Positions 1 through 5,491 of a stretch of 6,302 nt of DNA are shown here, piece after piece. Under the pieces are notes generated by a model. That model made no database searches. It saw only the letters and a list, made by a program, of their open reading frames with translations, and was not told where the DNA came from. Source of the stretch: Clostridiales bacterium (GTDB lineage: Bacteria; Bacillota; Clostridia; Christensenellales; Aristaeellaceae). Both the position numbers and the translations under genes were made by a program. Position 1 is the first letter of the stretch. Each line of letters begins with the position of its first letter. The DNA is taken from NCBI GenBank assembly GCA_022776785.1, contig JALFHA010000393.1, forward strand, positions 1 to 6,302, in the 5' to 3' direction.

Positions 1-597
1 GTGCTCGCGCACCTGAGCGTATTCCTCATCCGTGAGCTGGCCCGGCTTGTTGAGCACGGCGCTCGGGACAAAGCATTTGCCGACATCGTGATACAGCGCG
101 GCCAGCATCAGGCTGTGGCGTCGGCTCTCGCTGAGCTCCAGCCGCTGGCTGAGGGCGTTGGCATAGCCCATGACGCGCTTGCAGTGCCCGGCTGTGTAGT
201 GATCCTTGAGCTCAATCTGCTCGTTGAGGGTGTTCATGTCGCCGACGAGATGGGCGACCTCGGAGAACATCGGACGGGAGCTGACGCAGAGAAAATCGGC
301 ATCCTCAAGGGGCGTGAGCAGGATATCCTCCGACAGGCTGTCGAAGTAGAAGGAATCCCCCGTATGCAATATCTCCTCCCTGTCGCCAAGGCGCATGGCA
401 AGCCGCCCGGAGAGCAGCAGATAGAATTCGAGACGGGGCTGCTCGCGATTGGGCGTGAGCCAGAGCAGCGAATGCGCCGCAATATGGTTGGTGATGACGG
501 ACATATCGTCGCGCTCAAGCAGAAGGCGATAGGCGTTGCAGCTCTGATTCACCTCAAGCAAAGACTCACCGGAACGAAGAATGACGGGCTTATCCAT
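1..597 (-). CDS. Cupin plus HD-GYP domain phosphodiesterase (partial, C-terminus beyond left edge)
   Basis: The minus strand encodes 199 in-frame residues from an ATG at 597-595 and is still open at position 1, so the C-terminus is missing. Residues about 50-108 look like a small cupin beta-barrel (LEFYLLLSGRLAMRLGD, then HTGDSFYF), a likely ligand- or metal-sensing module. Residues about 130-199 match the start of an HD-GYP domain: KDHYTAGH with His138, the His170-Asp171 pair in YHDVGK, then VLNKPGQLTDEEY and His199, all in the order and spacing of the family. HD-GYP enzymes normally hydrolyse c-di-GMP using two or three metal ions in the cytoplasm. The GYP signature itself would lie outside the window, so activity cannot be confirmed. 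No signal peptide or membrane segment is visible. The start is supported by GGGGAGG six bases upstream and a consensus promoter further upstream. An open frame on the opposite strand is a shadow. HD-type hydrolase is confident; c-di-GMP as substrate is inferred from the family. Confidence 0.88.
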   Translation of the reverse strand, partial: MDKPVILRSGESLLEVNQSCNAYRLLLERDDMSVITNHIAAHSLLWLTPNREQPRLEFYLLLSGRLAMRLGDREEILHTGDSFYFDSLSEDILLTPLEDADFLCVSSRPMFSEVAHLVGDMNTLNEQIELKDHYTAGHCKRVMGYANALSQRLELSESRRHSLMLAALYHDVGKCFVPSAVLNKPGQLTDEEYAQVREH

Positions 598-603
598 GAA
601 AAA

Positions 604-610
604 CCTCCCC
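604..610 (-). promoter_or_regulatory. Ribosome binding site of the cupin/HD-GYP gene
   Basis: On the minus strand GGGGAGG lies six bases before the ATG at 597. It fixes the start of a gene whose far end is outside the window. Confidence 0.75.
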
Positions 611-625
611 TCACGGGCTGCGGAA

Positions 626-658
626 GCCTGCCGTCGCAGGCATCCCGGCACAGGGATG
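626..658 (-). other. Two abutting hairpins in the leader of the cupin/HD-GYP mRNA
   Basis: Two perfect 6-bp stems sit side by side and share base 641. The first pairs CATCCC (641-646) with GGGATG (653-658) around a 6-nt loop. The second pairs GCCTGC (626-631) with GCAGGC (636-641) around a 4-nt loop. A competing 5-bp pairing of 629-633 with 646-650 would disrupt both. They lie between the predicted transcription start (about 669) and the ribosome binding site. No U-tract directly follows either stem, so this is not a convincing terminator. A regulatory role is speculative and no known riboswitch class was recognised. Confidence 0.35.
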
Positions 659-675
659 AGCAAATGCATACCAGA

Positions 676-705
676 ATTATAGCGTGCCGCGGACGGTTTT
701 GTCAA
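676..705 (-). promoter_or_regulatory. Consensus sigma-A promoter for the cupin/HD-GYP gene
   Basis: On the minus strand TTGACA (705-700) and TATAAT (681-676) are separated by 18 bp. Both hexamers match the housekeeping sigma consensus exactly. Transcription would start near 669 and give a leader of about 70 nt. The promoter begins only 11 bases after the radical SAM stop codon, so the HD-GYP gene need not depend on read-through from upstream. Confidence 0.82.
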
Positions 706-716
706 TGCCGCCGCGC

Positions 717-1841
717 TCAGAGCACCACATCCTGCGGGCGGTAGCCTGCGGGCAGCGGCTCCTCTTCGAGGAAACGGAAGCTGTCATCGCGCAGGATGGG
801 CAGAAATGCCTCGTAGGGGATGCGCGGGAATTCGCAGCCATAGCCGCTCGCGCCGAACCATCCGCCCTCATGCGCGCGCAGGTTCAGGTCGCGCGCGAGC
901 TTGGTCATGTTGCAGCAGTCGTGCACGGAGATGCCCCAGTTCTCCTCGTCCGCCGCGCGCATGAAGCGCAGCGTCAGCTCGTGGCTCCAGATGGGGGAGA
1001 GGTAGCCTAGGCGCGTCATCACCATCGGCTCGCCCTCGTAATTGGGCAGATTGTTGGGATTGAGGTGCAGCTCTGCGCAGTTGATGAAATCCAGCCCTGT
1101 GGAAAGAATCATGTCCTTCTTGCGCATGAACGTCTCGAAGAATTCCGGGGTCATCGGCGTCTCGATGCCCACGCGCGAAATGAAGCGCTTCGCCGTGCGG
1201 ATGCTTTCGATGACGGAGTCCGCGCAGTTCGTCGCGCCGAGGTTGAAGCGCAGCTCGTCAAGCCCCGCCTCGCCCAGCGCGCGCAGGTTGGATTCGTTCG
1301 CCAGCGTGCCGTTGGTGTACATGTGCTGATGCACCCCGGCGGCGCGGAAACGGCGGATGACATCGGGATACAGCTCAATCTCCATGAACGGCTCGAGATA
1401 GACGTAGGCGACCCCGGTGGGCTTTTTCTGGATGGACAGCAGCAGGTCGATATCCTCGGCGCGGATCTTCGTGCCGCCGATTTCCCACAGCCCTTCGCCG
1501 ATGGGCGGCTGGCAGTCGAGCTCGCCGTAGTTGTAGCAGAATCTGCACTGGATGTTGCACTTGTTCGTCCTGCGCACGGCGCTCAGGCCCGTGCCCAGCA
1601 GGCAGGAGCGGCAGCCCTGCGGAAAGCGCTCACCCGGGCCGACAAAGCGCGTGCGCCCGTCAAGCGATTGCAGATGGGGAATCTGCGCGGCCAGCGCGTC
1701 AAGGCGCGCCTGCTCCGCTGCTTCGATCTGCGCAAGCGCAGCGAGGGCGATTTCCTGCTGATGGGGCAGCAGCTCCTCCTCGGGCGGCAGGGCTGCAAAA
1801 AACTCGAACCACATCAGAGCGTCCTTTTTGGATATCTTCAT
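717..1841 (-). CDS. Radical SAM protein of unknown function with additional cysteines
   Basis: This encodes 374 residues starting MKISKKDALMWF. The radical SAM [4Fe-4S] motif CX3CX2C is at Cys95, Cys99 and Cys102 (KCNIQCRFCYNYGE); the family uses such a cluster to cleave S-adenosylmethionine to a 5'-deoxyadenosyl radical. The usual GGE motif is diverged to YLEP at about 148-151, followed by MYTNGTL near 174-180 where the barrel continues. A CxxC pair (Cys77, Cys80) precedes the motif, and further cysteines (110, 206, 255, 309, 310, 336) could hold a second cluster or metal. The fold resembles uncharacterised proteins related to pyruvate formate-lyase activating enzyme (COG2108-like), but this is from memory. 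The N-terminal 65 residues are helical and Glu/Ala-rich. An ATG two codons upstream (1847-1845) is only 2 nt from the GGAGG, while the ATG at 1841-1839 is 8 nt away, so the latter was chosen. Substrate unknown. Transcribed divergently from the sirtuin. Confidence 0.9.
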   Translation of the reverse strand: MKISKKDALMWFEFFAALPPEEELLPHQQEIALAALAQIEAAEQARLDALAAQIPHLQSLDGRTRFVGPGERFPQGCRSCLLGTGLSAVRRTNKCNIQCRFCYNYGELDCQPPIGEGLWEIGGTKIRAEDIDLLLSIQKKPTGVAYVYLEPFMEIELYPDVIRRFRAAGVHQHMYTNGTLANESNLRALGEAGLDELRFNLGATNCADSVIESIRTAKRFISRVGIETPMTPEFFETFMRKKDMILSTGLDFINCAELHLNPNNLPNYEGEPMVMTRLGYLSPIWSHELTLRFMRAADEENWGISVHDCCNMTKLARDLNLRAHEGGWFGASGYGCEFPRIPYEAFLPILRDDSFRFLEEEPLPAGYRPQDVVL

Positions 1842-1849
1842 AAGCATAG

Positions 1850-1854
1850 CCTCC
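1850..1854 (-). promoter_or_regulatory. Ribosome binding site deciding the radical SAM start
   Basis: The minus strand reads GGAGG here. Spacing is 2 nt to the ATG at 1847 and 8 nt to the ATG at 1841, so the shorter product is favoured. Confidence 0.72.
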
Positions 1855-1909
1855 GGGCTGCATGGTCTTGGAAAGCCGCGCCGTGTCGCTGCGCAGCGCG
1901 ATCCGCTTC

Positions 1910-1938
1910 ATTATAGCATAAAACCGCGGCGGGAGCAA
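1910..1938 (-). promoter_or_regulatory. Extended -10 promoter for the radical SAM gene
   Basis: On the minus strand TATAAT (1915-1910) is preceded by TGC, giving an extended -10 (TGNTATAAT). A weak -35 TTGCTC (1938-1933) sits 17 bp upstream. Transcription would begin near 1903, giving a leader of about 60 nt. The extended -10 can compensate for the poor -35. Confidence 0.7.
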
Positions 1939-1945
1939 TCGACGG

Positions 1946-1974
1946 TTGCGGCAGCTTGCGATTTCGGCTATAAT
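1946..1974 (+). promoter_or_regulatory. Sigma-A promoter for the sirtuin gene
   Basis: TTGCGG (1946-1951) and TATAAT (1969-1974) are separated by 17 bp. Transcription would start near 1981, leaving a leader of about 22 nt before the ATG at 2003. This placement excludes the in-frame TTG at 1946 and ATG at 1973 as starts, since both lie inside the promoter. Confidence 0.7.
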
Positions 1975-1990
1975 GGAGAAAATTGTGCGC

Positions 1991-1996
1991 GGGGGA
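1991..1996 (+). promoter_or_regulatory. Ribosome binding site of the sirtuin gene
   Basis: GGGGGA lies six bases before the ATG at 2003 and supports this start over the upstream in-frame options. Confidence 0.55.
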
Positions 1997-2002
1997 TGGC
2001 CT

Positions 2003-2719
2003 ATGCAGGAGCTTCAGAGAATTGTGGACCGGGCGAAAAGGCTCGTTTTCTTTGGCGGCGCGGGTGTATCAACGGCGAGCGGCATCCCCGATTTCCGGGG
2101 CGGGGACGGGCTGTACCGTCAGCAGTTTGGCGAGCTGACGCCGGAGATGATGCTCAGCCAGTCGTTTTTCTATCTGCATCCGGATGCGTTTTTCGCGTTC
2201 TACCGTCAGTATATGCTTCATCCCGGGGCGCGCCCCAACGCGGCGCACCAAAAGCTCGCGGAGCTGGAGCGCTCAGGGAAGCTGACCGGTCTGGTGACGC
2301 AGAATATCGACGGCCTGCACCGCATGGCGGGCAATCGCCTCGTGTATGAAATTCACGGCACGGTGCATGAGAATGCCTGCATCGACTGTGGCCGGCCGTA
2401 CAGCCTTGAGTGGCTGCTGGGGACGCAGGGCGTGCCGCGCTGCGAGGATTGCGGCGGCGTGGTGAAGCCGAGCGTCGTTCTCTACGGCGAGGCGCCGGAT
2501 CACTACGCGATGACGGGCGCGTGCCGGGAGATTTCGCGCTGCGATACGCTCATCGTCGCGGGAACGAGCCTGAGCGTCGAGCCCGCGGCCTCGTGCCTTG
2601 AATACTTTCACGGGAAGGCGCTGGTCGTCATCAACCGCGAGGAGACGCCCGCGGATGTGCGCGCGTCGCTCGTCGTGCGCGGCGACGTGGCGGAGGTCAT
2701 GGGCGGGATACGGGTATAG
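2003..2719 (+). CDS. cobB: Sir2-family NAD-dependent protein deacylase (sirtuin)
   Basis: The 238-residue protein is a full-length bacterial sirtuin, which removes acetyl or other acyl groups from lysines in the cytoplasm while consuming NAD+ and forming nicotinamide and O-acyl-ADP-ribose. The Rossmann and NAD motifs are GAGVSTASGIPDFR (19-32), TQNIDGLH (99-106) and GTSLSVEPA (187-195). The catalytic His is His118 in EIHGTVHENAC. A structural zinc site is formed by Cys126, Cys129, Cys147 and Cys150, followed by VKPSVVLYGE. Compared by eye with SIRT5, the Tyr-x-x-Arg pair used for succinyl/malonyl groups is not matched (Tyr67 is present, Tyr70 replaces Arg), so deacetylase activity is more likely; this is inference. 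The start at 2003 follows GGGGGA with 6 nt spacing and lies downstream of the promoter. An intrinsic terminator directly follows the stop, so the gene is monocistronic. The symbol is generic for bacterial sirtuins. Confidence 0.93.
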   Translation: MQELQRIVDRAKRLVFFGGAGVSTASGIPDFRGGDGLYRQQFGELTPEMMLSQSFFYLHPDAFFAFYRQYMLHPGARPNAAHQKLAELERSGKLTGLVTQNIDGLHRMAGNRLVYEIHGTVHENACIDCGRPYSLEWLLGTQGVPRCEDCGGVVKPSVVLYGEAPDHYAMTGACREISRCDTLIVAGTSLSVEPAASCLEYFHGKALVVINREETPADVRASLVVRGDVAEVMGGIRV

Positions 2720-2722
2720 TCA

Positions 2723-2770
2723 AGCGCCGCAGGGAGGGTGCAGATTGGCTCCTCCTGCGGCGCTGTTTTT
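2723..2770 (+). terminator. Intrinsic terminator between convergent sirtuin and kinase genes
   Basis: A perfect 11-bp GC-rich stem pairs AGCGCCGCAGG (2723-2733) with CCTGCGGCGCT (2754-2764). It can extend by about three pairs past a bulged G. On the plus strand it is followed by a U-tract (2766-2770), which makes it a strong terminator for the sirtuin four bases after its stop codon. On the minus strand the bases after the stem are only CTTGACTATA-like, so it would be weaker for the kinase mRNA. The kinase stop codon (2772-2770) overlaps the T-tract by one base. Confidence 0.85.
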
Positions 2771-4641
2771 CAGTTTTGAGCGATATGCAGCGTGAAGCAG
2801 AAGCAGGAGCCCTTGCCCGGCTCGCTTTCCACAGTCATCTCCTCGCCCAGATGCTTCATGATCTCATAGGCGATGGCCAGGCCAAGCCCCGTGCCGCGGC
2901 TGTGGTGCGACTTGTCCGCCTTGTAGAAGCGGTCAAAGACGTGCGGCAGATCCTCCGCTCCGATGCCCACGCCGGTATCCGTCACGCTCACGCGGATGAT
3001 GCCGCCCTCCACGCGGGCGCTCAGCGTCACCGTGCCGCCCTCGGGCGTGTACTTGAAGGCGTTGTCCAGCAGCGCGACGAGAACCTGCTGCGTGCGGTCC
3101 GGGTTGCCTGTCACATCGGGCAGCGCGTCGGGAACATCGTAGACGAACGTCTGCTGATAGTCCTCAGCGTAGGCGGAATAGGTGTCGTGGATGACGTCGA
3201 GCACGCCCTTCGGCGAAAAGATGCTGCGCGAAAGCGAGACCGTGCCGCTTTGCAGGCGGGAGAGCTCGAGCATGTCGTTCACCAGCCGGGAGAGGCGCAT
3301 CGTCTCGCGCAGGATGACGTTGTAGGTCTGCTGGCGCTGCTCCTCGGTCTTGATGAGGCCGTCGCGCAGCGGCTCCATCAGCGCGCGCATGGCCGTCAGC
3401 GGCGTGCGCAGCTCGTGGGAGACGTTGGCCACATAGTCGCGGCGCGTCTGCTCCAGCCGCTCGGCGCTGGTCACGTCGGAGACGATGCCCACGCAGCCGG
3501 TGATCTCCCCCTGCGGCCCGGGCAGCGGAGAGATGGACACGCGCAGAGCCGTATCGCCGCGCCAGATGGTATCCCTGGCGCTGTGGCCGCTTGAGAGCGC
3601 CTCGTCAAAGAGCGCGAAGACCTCCGGTGCGGCGGCGCGCACGTCGCTGTCGCCTGCATCAAGGTGAAGCAGGTCGCCCACGGCGGGATTGAGCAGCGTC
3701 GTTTCGCCCTGCGCGCCCACGGCGATGATGCCCTCCGACAGGCCGTTGATGAGGCTTTGCAGCCGGTTGCGCTCGAGCTGGAGGGAGGAGATCGTCGCCC
3801 CCAGCTCGGAGGAGAGGTAGTTCAGCGCGCGGCCCAGCTCGCCGAACTCGTCGGGCCGCTGGTCGTCGGCGCGCACGGTGAGGTCGCCGCCGGCCATTGT
3901 CAGCGCGACGGAGCGCATCCGCGCCAGCGGGCGGGACATGCGCGAGGCGAAGTAAACGACGATGGGCAGCAGCAGCAGGGCCACCAGCAGCAGCGAAAAG
4001 GTGATGGTGTTGGAGAGCGCCTGCATACCGCTCATGACCTCGGTCATTGACTGGGCCATGAAGACCGCGCCGACTACGTCTCCCCAGAAGGTGATGGGCA
4101 GGGCCACGGCGACGATGCTGCCGGTCATGACCTCCTCGCCGGAGGCGTCGCCCTCCTGCGCCTCGCTCTGGGCGATGCCGCCCAGCACGCTTTCGCCTGA
4201 GGCATCCTCCTGCGCTGCGGTGCGGGTAGCGACGAGATCCTCCGGCGAGCCGATATGCGTGGCGATCTCGCCGGAGAGCACCGTGGGCAGCATGGAGTTG
4301 GCCAGCGCGGCGGGCAGCTTGCCCACGCGGCGGCCAGAGGACTGCTGCGTGCGGATGAGCGTGTCGCCGTTGGCGTCCACCACCCAGACGGTTGCCTCCC
4401 ACTGGGAGGTGCTGCGCCCGATGAGCGGCACGAGGTAGGCGGTGGAGATTTCGCCGCGCAGCGTGCTCTCGATATAGCCCGCGATGATCTGCCCCTTGGG
4501 AATCAGGTCGTCGATCTTGTTCTGTGCAAACAGCCGCGGGGAGATGACGTTGTAGATGCCGATAATCAGCACGGCAAAGAGAAGCACCGTGCCGTAGACG
4601 AGCATCAGCGTGCGGCGCAGGAACGTGCTGTAGCGCTTCAT
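2770..4641 (-). CDS. Membrane sensor histidine kinase (HAMP-PAS-HisKA-HATPase)
   Basis: This 623-residue kinase has transmembrane helix 1 at about 12-33, an extracytoplasmic region at about 34-208, helix 2 at about 209-232, a HAMP linker to about 285, a PAS domain at about 292-395, a HisKA dimerisation domain at about 400-465 and an ATP-binding domain at about 510-620. The phosphorylated His is His409 in NVSHELRTPLTA. The N box is LLDNAFKYT (Asn527), G1 is DTGVGIG (555-561), the F box is FDRFYK and G2 is GTGLGL (583-588); all are intact. It should autophosphorylate and pass phosphate to Asp55 of the regulator encoded just upstream. The architecture resembles the PhoR/WalK/ResE group but the sensed signal cannot be read. 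Its ATG (4641-4639) overlaps the regulator's TGA in an ATGA, implying translational coupling; an in-frame ATG at 4692 lies deep in the regulator and is rejected. An acidic repeated insert is present at about 143-176. Confidence 0.94.
   Translation of the reverse strand: MKRYSTFLRRTLMLVYGTVLLFAVLIIGIYNVISPRLFAQNKIDDLIPKGQIIAGYIESTLRGEISTAYLVPLIGRSTSQWEATVWVVDANGDTLIRTQQSSGRRVGKLPAALANSMLPTVLSGEIATHIGSPEDLVATRTAAQEDASGESVLGGIAQSEAQEGDASGEEVMTGSIVAVALPITFWGDVVGAVFMAQSMTEVMSGMQALSNTITFSLLLVALLLLPIVVYFASRMSRPLARMRSVALTMAGGDLTVRADDQRPDEFGELGRALNYLSSELGATISSLQLERNRLQSLINGLSEGIIAVGAQGETTLLNPAVGDLLHLDAGDSDVRAAAPEVFALFDEALSSGHSARDTIWRGDTALRVSISPLPGPQGEITGCVGIVSDVTSAERLEQTRRDYVANVSHELRTPLTAMRALMEPLRDGLIKTEEQRQQTYNVILRETMRLSRLVNDMLELSRLQSGTVSLSRSIFSPKGVLDVIHDTYSAYAEDYQQTFVYDVPDALPDVTGNPDRTQQVLVALLDNAFKYTPEGGTVTLSARVEGGIIRVSVTDTGVGIGAEDLPHVFDRFYKADKSHHSRGTGLGLAIAYEIMKHLGEEMTVESEPGKGSCFCFTLHIAQN
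4638..4641 (-). other. ATGA stop/start overlap coupling regulator and kinase
   Basis: On the minus strand the kinase ATG (4641-4639) overlaps the regulator TGA (4640-4638). GAGG lies 7 nt upstream of the ATG, inside the regulator's last codons. This arrangement usually couples translation of the two genes. Confidence 0.88.
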
Positions 4642-5348
4642 GTGTTGGCCTCGAACTTGTAGCCCACGCCGTAGACGGTCACGATGTCCCACGCCTTGCC
4701 CATCTCCTCGCAGGCGAGCTTCTGGCGCAGGCGCTTGATGTGCGTATCGACCGTGCGCGTGTCGCCGAAGAAATCATAACCCCAGATGCGGGAGAGAATC
4801 TGCTCCCGGTCGAACACGCGGCCCGGATGGCTGGCAAGCAGGTAGAGCAGCTCCACCTCGCGCGGGGTGCAGGCGATGCTCTGCCCGCTGAGCTTGACGC
4901 TGTAGCGCTCGGGCTGAATCTCGAGCGTGCCGTAGGTCAGCGTGGTGAGCGGCTCCTCGCTCGGCTCGGCGGAGGAGGCGCCTGTGCGCCGCAGCACCGC
5001 CTTGATGCGCGAGACGACCTCACGCGGGGAGAAGGGCTTGACGATGTAGTCGTCCGCGCCCATTTCAAGGCCGAGAATGCGGTCGATTTCCTCGCCGCGC
5101 GCGGTCAGCATGATGATGGGGAGCTGACTCTCCCGGCGCACGGTCTGGCAGACCTCCATGCCCGACATGCCCGGCATCATCTGGTCGAGCAGCATCAGGT
5201 CGTAGTGCTCCTTTTTGATCATCTCCAGCGCCTGCTTGCCGTCGTAGGCGGAATCGTGGAGGAAATCCTCATTGTCCAGGTAAAGGGAAAGCGACTGATG
5301 CACGATAGCGTCGTCGTCGCAGATCAGAATGCGCGCATTTTTGCTCAT
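4638..5348 (-). CDS. OmpR/PhoB-family response regulator
   Basis: This encodes 236 residues. The receiver domain (about 5-120) shows the acidic pair Asp12/Asp13, phosphoacceptor Asp55 in LLDQMMPG, Thr82 and Lys104 in VKPF. A linker (about 122-135, Ser/Glu-rich) leads to a winged-helix DNA-binding domain (about 136-233), with TPREVELLYLLASHPGRVF, the recognition-helix region DTRTVDTHIKRLRQK and the closing VYGVGYKFE hairpin. It is a transcription factor activated by phosphorylation from the kinase encoded immediately downstream in the same mRNA. Length and motifs are typical. The ATG at 5348 is preceded by GAGGTGAG with 5 nt spacing. The resemblance is to PhoP/WalR-type regulators, but the targets cannot be deduced, so no gene symbol is given. 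Confidence 0.95.
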   Translation of the reverse strand: MSKNARILICDDDAIVHQSLSLYLDNEDFLHDSAYDGKQALEMIKKEHYDLMLLDQMMPGMSGMEVCQTVRRESQLPIIMLTARGEEIDRILGLEMGADDYIVKPFSPREVVSRIKAVLRRTGASSAEPSEEPLTTLTYGTLEIQPERYSVKLSGQSIACTPREVELLYLLASHPGRVFDREQILSRIWGYDFFGDTRTVDTHIKRLRQKLACEEMGKAWDIVTVYGVGYKFEANT

Positions 5349-5369
5349 AAAGGCTCACCTCATGGCTCC

Positions 5370-5401
5370 AGTATAGGGCAGACGTGTGGCGCAAATGTGA
5401 A
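5370..5401 (-). promoter_or_regulatory. Possible promoter of the regulator-kinase operon
   Basis: On the minus strand TATACT (5375-5370) is a fair -10. The best -35-like hexamer, TTCACA (5401-5396), is 20 bp away, longer than optimal, so the promoter may be weak or activator-dependent. Transcription would start near 5363, leaving a very short leader before the ribosome binding site at 5361-5354. The operon needs its own promoter because a terminator lies just upstream at 5414-5449. Confidence 0.4.
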
Positions 5402-5413
5402 AGCGCCGGGGAG

Positions 5414-5449
5414 GAAAAAGGGCGTTTCCCGCAGGGAGGGGGAAACGCC
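5414..5449 (-). terminator. Intrinsic terminator of the GH127-like gene
   Basis: A perfect 10-bp stem pairs GGCGTTTCCC (5421-5430) with GGGAAACGCC (5440-5449) around a 9-nt loop. On the minus strand it is followed by C and five T residues (5419-5415). It lies about 40 bp after the stop codon of the GH127-like gene and separates it from the regulator-kinase operon. On the plus strand only a TTTT at a distance follows, so it acts mainly on minus-strand transcripts. Confidence 0.85.
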
Positions 5450-5491
5450 GCATGTTTTAGCAAAAGCGCCTTGCAGCGATCGCCCGAAGCG

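Noticed and set aside
626..658. Leader hairpins as a terminator for the radical SAM gene
   Set aside because: No U-tract follows either stem, and they lie downstream of the next gene's promoter. I see no clear terminator for the radical SAM gene, so read-through is possible.
1..744. Long open frame on the plus strand at the left edge
   Set aside because: It is antisense to the cupin/HD-GYP gene, has no recognisable domain, and runs through that gene's ribosome binding site and promoter. The minus strand shows clear family motifs.
1887..1898. Perfect 12-bp palindrome CGCTGCGCAGCG just downstream of the radical SAM transcription start
   Set aside because: Its position would suit an operator, but one or more such palindromes are expected by chance in GC-rich DNA of this length.
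1065..1916. 283-residue plus-strand open frame over the radical SAM gene
   Set aside because: A shadow frame produced by GC-rich codon bias; Ala/Arg/Val-rich with no domain and no ribosome binding site.
1946..2002. Longer N-terminus for the sirtuin from TTG at 1946 or ATG at 1973
   Set aside because: Both codons fall within the predicted -35 and -10 elements, and the ATG at 2003 has the ribosome binding site and the usual sirtuin N-terminal length.
2776..3594. 272-residue plus-strand open frame over the kinase, with similar ones at 4255-4662 and 4740-5537
   Set aside because: Antisense to strongly supported kinase and regulator domains; composition is typical of high-GC shadow frames.
2727..5440. 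Identical 12-mer CCGCAGGGAGGG in both terminators (2727-2738 and 5429-5440)
   Set aside because: It lies in the stem of one and partly in the loop of the other. About one exact 12-mer pair is expected by chance in a window of this size, more with GC bias.
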